Positions 34,511-46,165 of a DNA stretch of 64,000 nucleotides are shown here, piece by piece; position 1 is the stretch's first letter, and each line of letters opens with the position of its first letter. The stretch comes from Callorhinus ursinus (lineage: Eukaryota; Chordata; Mammalia; Carnivora; Otariidae). The translations under genes and the position numbers were made by a program. The notes beneath the pieces were generated by a model, which saw only the letters and a list, made by a program, of their open reading frames with translations, made no database searches and had not been told where the DNA came from. Location of the stretch: positions 17,118,109 through 17,182,108 of the forward strand of contig NW_020313005.1 in assembly GCF_003265705.1 (NCBI RefSeq), read 5' to 3'.

Positions 34511-35435
34511 TATGGTCCTGATGCTACCAGTTTTAGGGAAGATTAGTTCTCCAGTAGGTAGGAAGAGGCAAACCAGTGAGGAAAAGATCATAGGCTGAGT
34601 GTGTACTTGTTGGGTTGGGGGAGAAAAGTAGTGGGGAGAGGGGAGCTAAGAGTGCCCTAAGATAAGAAGCATTAGACACAGAATTTCACCCACACTATAT
34701 ACATTCACTTCTGGCTGGCCCTGAGCCACTTGCATACTAGTAACTACTCCTCATTCAGAGTTTACTACCAAAGAAAAGCTGATAAGAGGTATTTCTTTCA
34801 TTTCCTTATGATTTTCACCTCCCTCTTTAGAACATCTCTGTGATGGGAGATCAATGCCTCCTGCTAATCAGTTATCCAGCAGCTTAAAGAACATCTCAAA
34901 ATACTCATTTTAATTTCCTTATGATAGCAACTGTCATCATCCCTTTGAGTCCTAGAGATTTGGAACCCTGGTGGTCTCCAGCCAAAGCAAGCCCTCGGAG
35001 ACTGGAAGATTGTTGGCTTGATATTCACAGGCTGATTTCTTTAACATTGGATTTCTGTGTTTGTGAGCAAAATGAATTCTCTTTGTTGTGGATGAGAGAT
35101 AGGAGAGGATAAAAAATGAATCGGCAGGAGCCAGGGAGACACCAGTTTATGGTGGCCATGTTTCTAGCAATGACAGCCCATCTACTGAGCTAAGCAGTGC
35201 TAATGACATGACCCAGTGACACTCTCCAAGGCTTTACCACACAGACACCTGGAACATTTGAGCAGCATGGTTTCTGTCTGCTTTTCTTCCTCCCCTCTCG
35301 TTTTCTGTGTTAATCAGACATTTACAACTCATGACATCAGATGTGGTCATTATATGTGGCACTAGTACTATCTTCCCAGAGGTCCCCCCTCCTCCATCTA
35401 ATTCTTTCTGGGTTTATTATTTAAAAGAGTATTTT
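34511..35435. other. Unassigned sequence
   Basis: Nothing recognised on either strand. Confidence 0.45.
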
Positions 35436-35439
35436 CATC

Positions 35440-35695
35440 ATGAGCCACAGAGCATGGTAGAAAGGTCACTGCTTTTCAAGTTAACCAGATGTGGGCATAA
35501 TCCTAATTCCATCACTTATTGAGCTGTGAGACTCAAGAAATTATCCTAACTGCTCTGGATCTCAAAGTCCCCCTCCACAAAATGAGAATAATACTTTCCT
35601 TTCAGTATTTTTGGGTAGATTAAATGGGATAATAGATGTGAAGACCTTGAATAGGGTCTGGTTCTTAGTAGGGTACTCTATAAATTATAGTTATT
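35440..35695 (+). mobile_element. MIR SINE, near full length
   Basis: GAGCATGGTAGAAAGGTCAC, AATCCTAATTCCATCACTTA, TTGAGCTGTGAGACTCAAGA, ACAAAATGAGAATAATACTT, GATTAAATGGGATAATAGAT, GGTTCTTAGTAGGGTACTCT follow the MIR from its 5' tRNA-like part to its 3' end. Confidence 0.8.
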
Positions 35696-35923
35696 TTAAT
35701 TACTTATGCAATTATTTATGCAATTCTAATATCTCACTTATCCCATTTTCGGGGTGTGGTTTTGATCTTAAGAGCCATAGATATGTTCAGCATTTTATTT
35801 CTCATGCTGCCAAGCACAACACCACAAGCATGATACACAATGAACACGGGTGTTTAAAGTGAATGAGCTAATCTTGTAGGTATTCTCCTTAGCAGGAAGT
35901 GTTGGACAAGTTTGCATCTGGTC

Positions 35924-35970
35924 GTGATGACAGTGATGATGATGGTGATGGTGATGATGATGATGATGAC
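35924..35970. repeat. (GAT/GGT)n trinucleotide repeat
   Basis: GATGATGATGGTGATGGTGA followed by GATGATGATGATGATGA. The aspartate-rich frame across it (SDDDGDGDDDDDDNG) and the methionine/valine-rich frame beside it come from the repeat and are not taken as genes. Confidence 0.92.
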
Positions 35971-35974
35971 AATG

Positions 35975-38475
35975 GTACTGTCAGTAATTTATTACAGAAG
36001 GAAGTGCAAGCCTACAGATGTATATGCTCATTGTATGTCTTTTTGTCTGGGCTGTCAAGAAACCCAGATCAATTCAGCACTGAGAAACACTAACTCATTC
36101 CAGATTTCTCAGTTATTTCTCACCTTTTAATCACTCTGTTCCTTCTTTATCCTTATTATAATGATCCTGCTTAGGATGATCCTGTTTTAATATTGAGAGC
36201 ATCTCTCATATCAGTTTTTTTTTCAAGAGCTAGATGGGAAGGTACACCTCCACCCAGCCACATACATACAATTAGTACTATTAGGCCACTGAATTCATTT
36301 AATTGATTCATGCAATTGATTCTTGAGCCATATAGCCCTCTCCACCATGGTCATGCGGAATAAGTGGTGACTTGCATTTGGACCACAGCATCTGAATGAA
36401 AATGAACACCCCAACAAAGTCTCCTAACAGCCCATTTATAGGATCCTGAAGATGGAGGGTTGGTTTGCCACCTGACTAGTTAGCCTGGGAACAAGGTGCT
36501 CCCTGCATTTGCCCAGCAGTCTGAGAGACTTCCTTCTGTATGCTGTCTGTTACCCACTGTGGCACAGCTGTACCCCAGCCACCCCACTCTAGTTGAAGAG
36601 TGGTACATTCCTCATCGGAGTATCTATGCTCCAGAGATACATGAATAACTGTAATTTGACAGTACCTTATATCTCCATTGTTGTTTTGTTGCTGGTGGTT
36701 GTGGTTTTATTTTAATAGTGCAAAGGATTTATAAAATATTGACACATTAATGACCATATCTTAGTTTACCTAATTGAAAAAATGGGTAGATTTAGACTAT
36801 GTATAAGTCTTATTTTACAAATGAATTTACTAGTCATACAAATTATTCTGTCATTTAGAATATATGACGATCCTTATTTTATAAATAAAACATAGTAGCT
36901 CAAAAGGCTTTAGCTGAAACACTGTTTTAAAAGTCCTTTTACTTAAAGAATATAATAACTGAGTGCAATCTATAGTTCTTGAGAGGATCCAAGCTTGATT
37001 AAATCAAGAGTAAAATATGTTTGAGGTATTTGGAGAAATTTGAATATGGACTGATTATTAGATGATATGGACATTTGTTGATTATATTAGGCATAACTAT
37101 GTTGTGTTTATGTAGAAACATACCTATATTTTAGAGATGCATACTAAATATTTATGGAAGGAATGCCATATGGCTGGAATTTGTTTTAAAATACTTAAGG
37201 GAAAAATAATGAAGCAAATATGGTAAAATCTTAGCAATTGGTAAACCTACATGATGGGTAAAGGAGCGTTCACTGTATGTAGGATGAAGCATATGAAGTT
37301 GCCTGTAGTAGGCCAATTTGACCTAAAAATGGAAATTTCATATGGTTCAACCTTTTGGTCTCTAATTTTACATGTATTTGATTTGTTGTTGTGGTTAAAA
37401 TAACAACTTAAAGGATTATGTGTTTGTAGGAAGAATTCTAGATATTTTAGTATATGGTACAAAAGACAGTGAATGGCCTGGTCTCCACCCCCACTTCTCC
37501 AACATTCCTCACTCTTTCCTCCCCTCAGCCAGAGCACAATAAGGATAAAGCTTTTGTCAAACCTCCTGATTTTGAACTGCTTGATTTTCCTAAGCAAGCC
37601 AAGTCTTTTCCTGTGCCTTTGCCTAAAGTGTTCCCTTTCCCTGAACATCACACTTCCACTTGCCAGTGACAGCTACTGACATCCCTAACTCAGCTTGCAG
37701 GTCACACTAATTTTGAGTTTCCCATCCCTCCCTCAGTTTCTTCCTCTTTTGTCCCCTAGACAACACCCCTCCCCACCGCCTCCACCCCAACAGAATTTCT
37801 CAGTGCTCATTATGCATCATTGCAAGAATATTTTTTAAGGTTTTCCCCAGTAGACTAAGTCTCTCAAAGGCAAGTCCAACACCTTACTTAGTCTTTGTAT
37901 CTTTGGGAAAGGTCACTTACTGTCCACATTCAGGAGGCTGAAGCTAAAGGGTTGACTTTCCACCTGTTCTGGGCCCTGCAGCTGCACAATAGCTGACTGG
38001 CCTTCCCTCCGTAGAGTGGACATGCTCAGCAACAGGCACAGGATCAGACCCTGATGGATGCCATCTTGTTGAATGAACGTGCAAAGGTTGGGTTCTGACT
38101 CCAGCTAGGTCTTCTGTCCACTCGCCACTTAACATAGCTCTTTCTTCCTGCTAGGAAATAAAGTTAAAATCAGCAGTCACAATGAGGGCAAAATCGGGGA
38201 TGACAGAGAGGTAAATGTGGAATCAAAGGCACTTGGGAATTAAGGGTTATCTTTCCGCATTCTGCCTATGACTTACTGTGACTCGGTGAAGGTAACCTTG
38301 GTGGCTTGATAGTTAAGTAACAGATTCTTTGAGTTCCTCTTCAAGTTATACTTCCTCCATAGGAGTTTTCACCGATCACACCACCTAAAAAGGCTTTACT
38401 TCTTGAGATCCTGTGCTGTGTGTGCCAGGGATTCAGTTTACTAATATGCTAAGCATTGGTATCTACATTTTATAT
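35975..38475. other. Unassigned, with a faint L2 3'-end piece
   Basis: AGTCTCTCAAAGGCAAGTCC at about 37,857-37,915 resembles an L2 3' end. The remainder, including the 134-codon reverse frame at 37,247-37,651, shows nothing I recognise. Confidence 0.4.
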
Positions 38476-38479
38476 GGAC

Positions 38480-38580
38480 TGGCCAGACTGCAAGCCTCTT
38501 GAGAGCAGGGATTATAATTTATTAAATTGTGTTCCTCACAGTATGTTGCATAGTGTTTTTTCTTGAATAGTAATATTAAA
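38480..38580 (+). mobile_element. L2 3'-end fragment
   Basis: GACTGCAAGCCTCTTGAGAG, CAGGGATTATAATTTATTAA, TTCCTCACAGTATGTTGCAT: the L2 3' terminus. Confidence 0.7.
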
Positions 38581-38597
38581 GGTAACAACAGCATTAT

Positions 38598-38800
38598 ATG
38601 GCACTTCTGTATACCAGGTACCTTTGTTAATATTTTATATATATTAATTCATTTAATCTTCATATTCCCTATGGGTCAGTCACCATTAGTAGCTACATTT
38701 TATACATGAGAATATTAAGAGGGGAAACAAGACATTAGTAACTTGCCCCAAATTGTTATTCATTTAGAAAGGGGTAGAAGCAGGATTAAATACCAGACAG
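38598..38800 (-). mobile_element. MIR SINE
   Basis: Reverse MIR: ACTTCTGTATACCAGGTACC, TTAATTCATTTAATCTTCAT, CATTTTATACATGAGAATAT, AGTAACTTGCCCCAAATTG. Confidence 0.85.
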
Positions 38801-39500
38801 CTTTATGAAATGTGTGCATATATAGCTGCACACTATTTGTATACAATGGATACTAAATTTATATTGGCCAAATAAGGAAATGAATGAAGACAATTCTATT
38901 TTCAACAGCACCCTTCAGTATATTGTTCTGCATCTTTCATAATATTCAGGAATACATTATGGAAATGAATGGGAATGAGGGAGATAGACTTTAAATTAAA
39001 TGAATTAAAATAATTATTTAATTGCGCACTGTGATAAGTGCTCAGAAATTGAAGTACGAGTCTGGGAGAGTGTATCAGTCTGGTCCCTGAGATAGACTGG
39101 CAGCCCAGAAAAGAGGGTGACCTCCACGTGGGGCTGTATGAAGGTCTGACAGTGAGGGGGACTAGTGAGTGGAGGCCTAGGTGGGTCACACCATGTAGAG
39201 ACTTGAGAGGAGGGTGACCATGCAAGTTATCATACAAACTGATCTCAGATAATATATTTGGAATTTGGGTGCTGTAAATTATTACCCTAGATCCACAAGT
39301 CAAGAGTGGTTGCAAGGAGCAGGAGACAGGAAGATAGCTATTACGTTAGTCCCTGAAAGAGATGATTAGTAGCCTTGATTACAGAGGTGGTGAGAATAGA
39401 GACAAGTAGACAAATTTGGTATATTTTAGAAGGTCGAGTCAACAAAGCACAATTCAGAGACCTAAACAAAATCCACGGGAACTTCTCAGGAAGTAGATTC
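38801..39500. other. Unassigned sequence
   Basis: No recognised repeat or gene; some L2-like purine-rich words (GTCACACCATGTAGAGACTT) near 39,185 are too few to call. Confidence 0.4.
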
Positions 39501-39501
39501 T

Positions 39502-39523
39502 CTATCTACCATCTATCTATCTA

Positions 39524-39572
<49 letters not shown>

Positions 39573-39600
39573 ATCATCTATCTATCTATCATCTATCTAC
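39502..39600. repeat. (CTAT)n tetranucleotide microsatellite
   Basis: Long array of CTAT units with CATC/CTAC interruptions. The longest uninterrupted block (about 39,525-39,571) holds roughly a dozen units, a likely polymorphic short tandem repeat. Confidence 0.97.
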
Positions 39601-40440
39601 CTGTCCATCCTCTGTCTCCCTGTGAAAGCTGCAATTATGGCACAAATTCTTTAATATATGCCAGTAAGAGGAGAAAAGCTCATCCAAACTTATATTGAAA
39701 CTGATTCTTTTTTCAAATGCATTTTGTAGGTTGAGAGCTAAACTCTTTGTAAGGAATTAGACAGAATGCTAATGAATCTCTTACTTAGGGCTCTAGAGGA
39801 TCAAGTTCCACAGATATTTTATTTTCTCTGGATTTTAGTGGGGGATTTTTTCCTACTATTCAGTTCTATGACAGTGAATCACATTTCTCTCCAAGGCTCC
39901 TCAACAAACAATTTACACTGTAAATACATTTGTTGGCATGCAAATCACTCTGCATTATGAGTCTTGATTAATATTATAATGTGTTGATGAAAGCCTATAA
40001 GTGGTTCTTGGAACTAAGGTTTCAGACAAAGATGTGCTGTTTGGGTGCAGAATGTTTGTTGAATATTAGATTAGTTTTTTTGTTTTGCTTCTTTCTCTCT
40101 TTTTCTCTCTCTCTCATTTTATTTTAAGGCGATGCTTGGTGTGAAGTGGTAACAAACTTCAAAATACACAATTAATTAACACAACCAATCTATTGCCCAA
40201 ACTGCTTAAAAACACTCCTCCCGCATGCACACATTATGTCTGATCACAGCGAGCCTGCTTTTGAATCTGTGGGCCCTTTGGTTTAGCTGTTTAGCCTCTT
40301 ACTCATTGCCAACATCCTGTCTCTCGAGAAGCATTGTTCTATAACCTTGTGTGCCTTTTAAATAGTGTGCATGCAAGTGGGTTGATTAGACCCTGTGCCC
40401 AATTCCCAATCTGCCCACTGAAATGCAAACATACTGTTAC
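39601..40440. other. Unassigned sequence
   Basis: AT-rich, low-complexity CTTT patches near 40,090-40,120; no gene or repeat assigned. Confidence 0.4.
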
Positions 40441-40625
40441 TGTTACTCGACTCTTTCCTCTGCGTCTTTTTGCTTTTGTGAAGACCCGTTTCTCCGCCTC
40501 CATAGCGGGAAGTGGATAGGCGGAGGAACAGAACCGGACCCTCCACCTCAAGCGATGCAAGTATTGCCCGGCACTTTTCTTTCCCACACAGAGCTTGAAT
40601 AAACAACAATTCAACGTAAGGCGCA
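40441..40625. promoter_or_regulatory. CpG-enriched segment with hairpin
   Basis: About eleven CpGs in 180 bases, in an otherwise CpG-poor region. CTCCGCCT at 40,492-40,499 pairs with AGGCGGAG at 40,518-40,525, an 8-bp perfect stem with an 18-base loop; the arms are also GC-box-like (CCGCC). The function is unknown; it could be a decayed LTR or retrocopy edge as easily as a regulatory site. Confidence 0.3.
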
Positions 40626-40629
40626 CAGA

Positions 40630-40850
40630 CTCAGAAAGTAATCTGTGATTAAGAGCATTGGGTTTCGAATACAGACAGAATTTGGTTCAATTCCAGCTCT
40701 GCCACTTAATAGCTGCCTGACCTTGACCAATTCATGTCGCCTCTCCAAGTTTGTTTCGTCGTTTGGAAAATGGGGTTAATAATTTCTGTTTCTTGAATTT
40801 GGAGTGAAAATTAAATAAGATCATGTGTTTAAAGTGATTTCCTGGCCAAA
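40630..40850 (+). mobile_element. MIR SINE, near full length
   Basis: GATTAAGAGCATTGGGTTTC, TTGGTTCAATTCCAGCTCTG (B-box region), CCACTTAATAGCTGCCTGAC, CTTGACCAATTCATGTCGC, TGGAAAATGGGGTTAATAAT, TTAAATAAGATCATGTGTTT. Confidence 0.9.
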
Positions 40851-41261
40851 AAGAAAAAAAAAAAAGCTCAGTAAATGGAGTTGTTACTCTAAGATCCCCA
40901 GCCTCTGGTTCACTGATACTAAGACAATGAAGGTAGTATTTGAACTCTCCTCAAGGTTTGTGGATTTTATTATATCCAATCATCTCCCAGTCCTCACAAC
41001 CAAGAATTCTGACTCTCCTCTACACTACACCCCCTTTTACAGGTGGATATCTGGGGTTTTGCTTCAAAGTGCTTTATGGAGCATACTACAGCAGCTCAGG
41101 AACAGAGACTTGTCACCACTCCATGAGTGGGTACCCAGCTACATTCCCAGAAAGAGAACTCAAAACAGAACTAGGGACCCTAAGGAATAAAATGAGATGC
41201 AGAATGAGGTGAGGTGCAGAAGCTATGTTTGATAAAGGAAGACCCAAATGGAGGTTGAATT
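40851..41261. other. Unassigned sequence
   Basis: Starts with an A run; open frames on the forward strand (40,825-41,190) have no recognised domain. Confidence 0.4.
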
Positions 41262-42063
41262 TTTTTTTTTTTGGAGTATCAATATATAATTAAAAAAAAA
41301 ATACAAAATGCAAGAACCTCCCATCACCAGGCTAACCCATCCCCCTACCCTCCTCCCCTCTAGAAACCTCAGTTTATTTTTCAGAGTCCATCATCTCTCC
41401 TGGTTCGTCTCCCCCTCTGACTTACTCCCTTTCATTCTTCCTCTCCTGCTATCTTCTCCTTTTTCTTTTTTCTTAAAATATGTTGCGTTATTTGTTTCAG
41501 AAGTACAGATCTGTGATTCAACAGTCTTACACAATTCACAGTGCTCACCGTAGCACATACCCTCCCCAATGTCCATCACCCAACCACCCCATCCCTCCCA
41601 CCCCCGACCACTCCAGCAACCCTCAGTTTGTTCCTGAGATTAAGAATTCCTCATATCAGTGAGGTCATATGATACATGTCTTTCTCTGATTGACTTATTT
41701 CACTCAGCATAACACCCTCCAGTTCCATCCACGTCGTTGCAAATGGCAAGATCTCATTCCTTTTGATGGCTGCATAATATTCCATTGTGTATCTATACCA
41801 CCTCTTCTTTATCCATTCATCTGTCGATGGACATCTTGGCTCTTTCCACAGTTTGGCTATTGTGGACATTGCTGCTATAAACATTGGGGTGCACGTACCC
41901 CTTCGGGTTCCTACATTTGTATCTTTGGGGTAAATACCCAGTAGTGCAATTGCTGGATCGAATGGTAGCTCTAATTTCAACTGTTTGAGGGGTTGCACCA
42001 GCTTGCATTCCCACCAACAGTGTAGGAGGGTTCCCCTTTCTCCACATCCCCGCCAACATCTGG
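41262..42063 (-). mobile_element. Young 5'-truncated L1, reverse strand
   Basis: Same lineage as the copy at 7,691-8,441. A poly(T) start is followed by a shortened 3'UTR (the TTAATCACCATACATTACAT part is missing and replaced by an AT-rich stretch), CATCACCAGGCTAACCCATC, then ORF2 antisense through CCACATCCCCGCCAACATCT. It reaches roughly 120 bases further into ORF2 than the 7.7-kb copy. A clear target duplication is not visible. Confidence 0.95.
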
Positions 42064-42085
42064 CCCAAACTAGACAGGTAGGCAC
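41651..42085 (-). pseudogene. L1 ORF2 C-terminal remnant, still open
   Basis: A 144-codon reverse frame carries the L1 ORF2 C-terminus: the cysteine motif [47 protein letters not shown], ending DMYHMTSLI. In L1 this region helps bind RNA. The first eight or so residues come from flanking DNA, and a short internal deletion is apparent after LVQPLKQL. All catalytic domains are missing because of 5' truncation. It is open because the insertion is young, not because it is a gene. Confidence 0.9.
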
Positions 42086-42689
42086 GCTCAGGTTTTGTTT
42101 TTGCCTTGTGACCCCAGTGAAGAGGAAGCACTTGAGAACATATGTGCTCTATCCTCCGAGCAACTGGTGAGTCACAAAAGCCTGATGGCAGATTATCTGC
42201 CCCCCAAATGGATATGATTATCCATCAGTAACCTAGAAAATGCACTGTGTAAACAGCCCTGGGGTAGGCCTGCAATGACTTTCGTGGGAGGGCCGAATAA
42301 GACCTTTCCTTACACAGAATGTCCTGTATTGCCAAGGTAGGCATTCATCTATACGTCACGATTATTGCTTCAGCAGGTTAACATCTCTTGTTTTCCTTTT
42401 TTCAATAAAACGTACATGGATTTGTACAGAATACTCAAATCCATTGCTAGACAAATAGGTATGTGTGCATAAGTGAAATTCAATAAAATGATCCTTGGAT
42501 CTCGACTCTTTCCTCTGCGTTCCTCATTCTTGGCTTGTTGCTATTGCACTGAGAACGTGGCTGCTGTCACAAGTGTGCACACACCCTTGCCACCAAATCT
42601 CTTAACCAAGTGCTGTGCCTTCCTTTCTTTGGGAATGGAGGACCACTAGGTTTTAGGTTTGGGTTTTGGTTTTGAATCATAGGCTGAAC
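42064..42689. other. Unassigned sequence
   Basis: No gene or repeat family recognised. CAATAAAATGATCCTTGGAT then CTCGACTCTTTCCTCTGCGT at 42,501-42,520 lie here; the latter 20-mer also occurs at 40,446-40,465. Confidence 0.4.
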
Positions 42690-43112
42690 TTCCACCTGTG
42701 CCCTCTCTTGTCTCCTGCATTGTTCCTTCTAGCATCATGAATCTCTCTTCTCTAGTGGATGGTTCCCATCAGCAGACGCGTATGTGCTCCCATTTTCCAT
42801 CTTTACAAACCTTTCCCGACCTGGTAACTATCTTCTTGGGAAGTCGCACATGCAGGTGCTGGCTCATTAGCTTCCTGGTGAGAGCCCTCTCCCTGGCCTG
42901 TAGACAGCCACCTTTGGAGGTCACATGGCAGAGAGAGACAGAGTGTGTTCCCTCTTGTGTCCTCTTATAAGAGCCCTGATCCCATCATGAGGCCCCCACC
43001 CTTGTGACTGCTTTTAACCTTAAATAATTCCCAAAGACCCCACCTTCAAATACTATCAGATTGGGGGCTGGCTTTCAACATCTGAATGTTAGGGGAACAC
43101 AGCTCATAACAT
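42690..43112 (-). mobile_element. MaLR-type LTR (MLT1/MST-like), reverse strand
   Basis: The reverse complement starts TGTTATGAGCTGTGTTCCCC and continues through CCCCCAATCTGATAGTATTT, GAAGGTGGGGTCTTTGGG, CCTCATGATGGGATCAGGGC, TCTTATAAGAGGACACAAGA and CTCTGCCATGTGACC. This is the order of a MaLR (ERVL-related) long terminal repeat. The far end is decayed. No partner LTR or internal region was recognised next to it, so it is probably a solo LTR. Confidence 0.75.
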
Positions 43113-43229
43113 ACCTATCATTTTACCAAAATTGCACTTGACTGTGACACTAATAATTTCTCACTTACCAAATTCTATGGTCCAATTTTGCACAGCTTTC
43201 ACTACTCATTTTTTTTTAAAACTATTCCC

Positions 43230-44300
43230 TTCTGTGTGTCTCTGGGATATCAACCACAAGTCCCTGCTCTTGCCCCCTACTGGTTTTTCTTTACTGAATT
43301 CTCATTTCCCAGTTCCTTCATTTCTTTGTCTCTGCTAACTCCCTTGGTGACGTCATCCAGGTTCATGGTTTTTAAGACCATCTGTATGCTGAGGATATCC
43401 ACATTTGTATTTTTAGCCCTGATTTCATGACTTCCTGAAATCGAAACTTGTATTCAACTGCCTACATGACTTCTCTGTTTGAACGTCTAACACGTTTTCC
43501 AAACCTAACTTGTCAAAAACTAACCTCTTGGGTGTCTGTATTGTCATACCGCCACCACCCACTCAAACACTCTGTCAACCTGCTTAGCCTTCAGCCTTTC
43601 CTATCTCCTTGAACATCAACCCATTCTTCTTATTCCTCAGACCCAAGAGCCTAGTTCTCTCTTTGACTCCTCTTTTATCTCTTACTCAATACCTAATCCA
43701 CCAGTTCTACTTCCAAAATATATCCAGAACCTTTTCCCTTCTTAGCTCCTTCATCCCAGGTTCCCTGGTCCAAGGTCCCACAGTTTCTCTCCTGGTGTGA
43801 ATGGCAGTTTCCTACCTGGTTCTCCAGCTTCTGCTTACCATTTATCCTTTCAGCAGAGCAGAAGAGTAATCCTACCAAATACAGAGCAGCTCATGTTTCT
43901 TCTTTTTGCTCAAGGCCCTCCAATGGCCTTCCATTTCCCTCAGAATAAAAGCCAGAGTCTTAGCAATGGGCTGCCAACTCCTCAGAATCCCTCCCTTCTA
44001 CCTCACAGGTGCATTTCCTCTCATTCCCTCTGATGTTCACTCTCCTTCAGTCACACTGCTCTCTGCTTTTACCTAAACACAGACCAAACTCAGGCCCTTT
44101 CATCACTCTCTATTCTGTCTCCCTGCTTTGTTTTTCTCCATAGCACTACAAACATATTTTTATTCTATGTTTTCAACCTAAGTCCCCACTAGAAGAGAAA
44201 CTCCGTAAAGCTTTGTTGAAGTCATTATTGGATCTCTAGCCCCTAGAACAGCACATTGCAGATAGCGGGCACTTAAAAATATTTGTGAATGATTGAGAAT
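43230..44300 (+). mobile_element. L2 LINE, forward, about 1 kb
   Basis: L2 reverse-transcriptase and 3' end in order: CCCTTGGTGACGTCATCCAG, CATCTGTATGCTGAGGATAT, TTCAACTGCCTACATGACTT, CTCTCTTTGACTCCTCTTTT, TATCTCTTACTCAATACC, GGCCCTCCAATGGCCTTCCA, CAGAATAAAAGCCAGAGTCT, and the 3' end CTAGCCCCTAGAACAGCACA. All frames are broken. Confidence 0.85.
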
Positions 44301-45500
44301 ATAGGAAGAGAGAAAGATGCAATGAACCAAATAGGATTCCATTAAGCCAGCTGGAAGCAGAATTGACATGGCTAACTATTTATTTCAGAATGAACAGAAT
44401 TCCAAAATCTTGCATTAGGGTTTTGACAATCCCCTAATGCTTCATATGTACCCTAAAACCAATCTGTTATGATAACATTTTTGGAAGAATGAGTGTTGAA
44501 TAATCAGGTTCATTTTGCTTTCAAGCTCTTCAGTTTTTGTTTTTGTTTTGTTTTCAAAAAAGGCAAGCAGTTGGAGGGAAAAAATAATAATAGGATGGCA
44601 AAAATAGAACCTATTGGAGTAAGGTAAGAAGTTGGTGTAGGATGACAGAAACTCTTGAGCACTTGCTTGCTAATCCCATTAAAATATCACTAAGTCATCA
44701 AGACAGCATATTGTATCCTCAATTAACCTGTCTGAAATCTACTTCAGAGAATGATTTTTTCTTGACAGAGCTAATACCTCTTTATTATCCAGGTTGTTCT
44801 AGTTATCTTTCTGTCTCTTTATAATTTCCCCACCCTTCCAGTTTTGTCCTCTGAGGTTCTGTTGGTCTTTTACGGTGTCATTGCATAAAAGATGTCAGCA
44901 AACACAGAAGTTTTGAGGACTGAAGAAGATACTCTAATTGATTGCACATGCTCACATCATCTCTCAATGAGCTCCCGTTGGTCCCAAGATTTACTGTGAC
45001 TGGAAGTGATTTCCTCAGGTTCCTGGAGTTACCAAGGATCTTCCCTGTTGGGATCTATTTGACAGAAGGAAAAAAAAAAAACCCTAGAGTGACTGGTTTT
45101 GTTTTGGGGAACAAGTGCTAGCTTTAAGACCTTCTGTAACTAGGCCCATCATCTCAAGACAAGGTTTTCTCTTTTCACTGTCCTACAAACACCTGTCATT
45201 GTTCTTTCACACAACTGGCCCTTCTAAACCTCCTTATTGACAACTTCACACTTTTGTTCATGAGTTCTATAGCTGCCTGAAGCACCTCTTGGGTTTTGTT
45301 TTTGTGCGTCTAAAAACCCCAGGTCAAACTCAATTCCTTGATGACTTTGTCCTGAGCACCAGCTCACATTCATCTCTCTTTCACTGATCTGCAAAATGAG
45401 CCTCTTGTTTTGGAACCTCATCCTATTGCGTCTTGCCTTTCTATTCCATTATTATCATTACAAATACAGTGGAAGTAAATCAAAATAAAAACAGCCACCA
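44301..45500. other. Mostly unassigned; faint L2-like piece near 45.2-45.4 kb
   Basis: TTCTTTCACACAACTGGCCC and CTCAATTCCTTGATGACTTT resemble L2 words in forward order but are too decayed for a firm call. No gene is seen. Confidence 0.35.
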
Positions 45501-45504
45501 TTAT

Positions 45505-45690
45505 TATCTAATATATACTCTGCTTACATTATCTCATTTAATCCTCACAGTAATTTGAGGAAGGATTTAATGTCATTCCCACTTTATAAATAAGAGAACT
45601 AAAGCTCAGAGAACTTACTCAAGATCACACAGCCAAGTGAACACCAGAGCAGGTAACCATTCCCAGCTCTGTAGATTCCCAAGGTTCTTG
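45505..45690 (-). mobile_element. MIR SINE
   Basis: Reverse MIR: ATCTCATTTAATCCTCACAG, CCCACTTTATAAATAAGAGA, AAGCTCAGAGAACTTACTC, AAGATCACACAGCCAAGTGA. Confidence 0.9.
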
Positions 45691-46165
45691 TTCTTACCAT
45701 AGGGCTTGAGTTGCATCTGCCCTTGAAGAATAGTAATCTCTCTTGCTTCCTTTTTATTTCTCAGAGTGCCAAACTTATGGGAAGTCCTCAGTACCTACTC
45801 ATAAATAAATTTAAAAATTGAAAACCTACTTCTGTGACACTAAATTATTGAAATACTATAGGTCAGAAGGGAGATTCTCTGTTTCAGGTCAATGTTACGG
45901 AGATAGGTGGGTTACAAAAGGCTTATCCAGATCTGCTTGTCGTACAAAACCTAGTCCCAACCACTAGTTGTCCCTGCCCTATTTGCCTTTGATAGGCGAT
46001 GACAGCGAGGCAGCAAGACCTAATGGAAACAACATGACCTTGTTAGAGTTAGGCCAACCTGGGTTTGAAAGCTAGCTCTGAGACATTGTTGTACCTCAGG
46101 CAAAAACAACATCACCCCTGAGAGTCAGGGGGTGGGTGGGGAGGATTAAATGCAAATGCAAATAA

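Noticed and set aside
35899..36130. Aspartate-rich and methionine-rich frames
   Set aside because: Both are translations of the GAT trinucleotide repeat in two frames.
39502..39600. CRISPR-like array
   Set aside because: It is a 4-bp tandem repeat without spacers, in a mammalian genome.
41262..42063. Target-site duplication around the 41-kb L1
   Set aside because: GACCCAAATGGAGGT and GGCCCAAACTAGACAGGT are only loosely alike; too weak to claim.
41651..42085. 144-codon reverse frame as a domesticated L1-derived gene
   Set aside because: It is only the C-terminal end of ORF2 from a young truncated L1, with its start in flanking DNA and a near-identical decayed copy at 8.1 kb.
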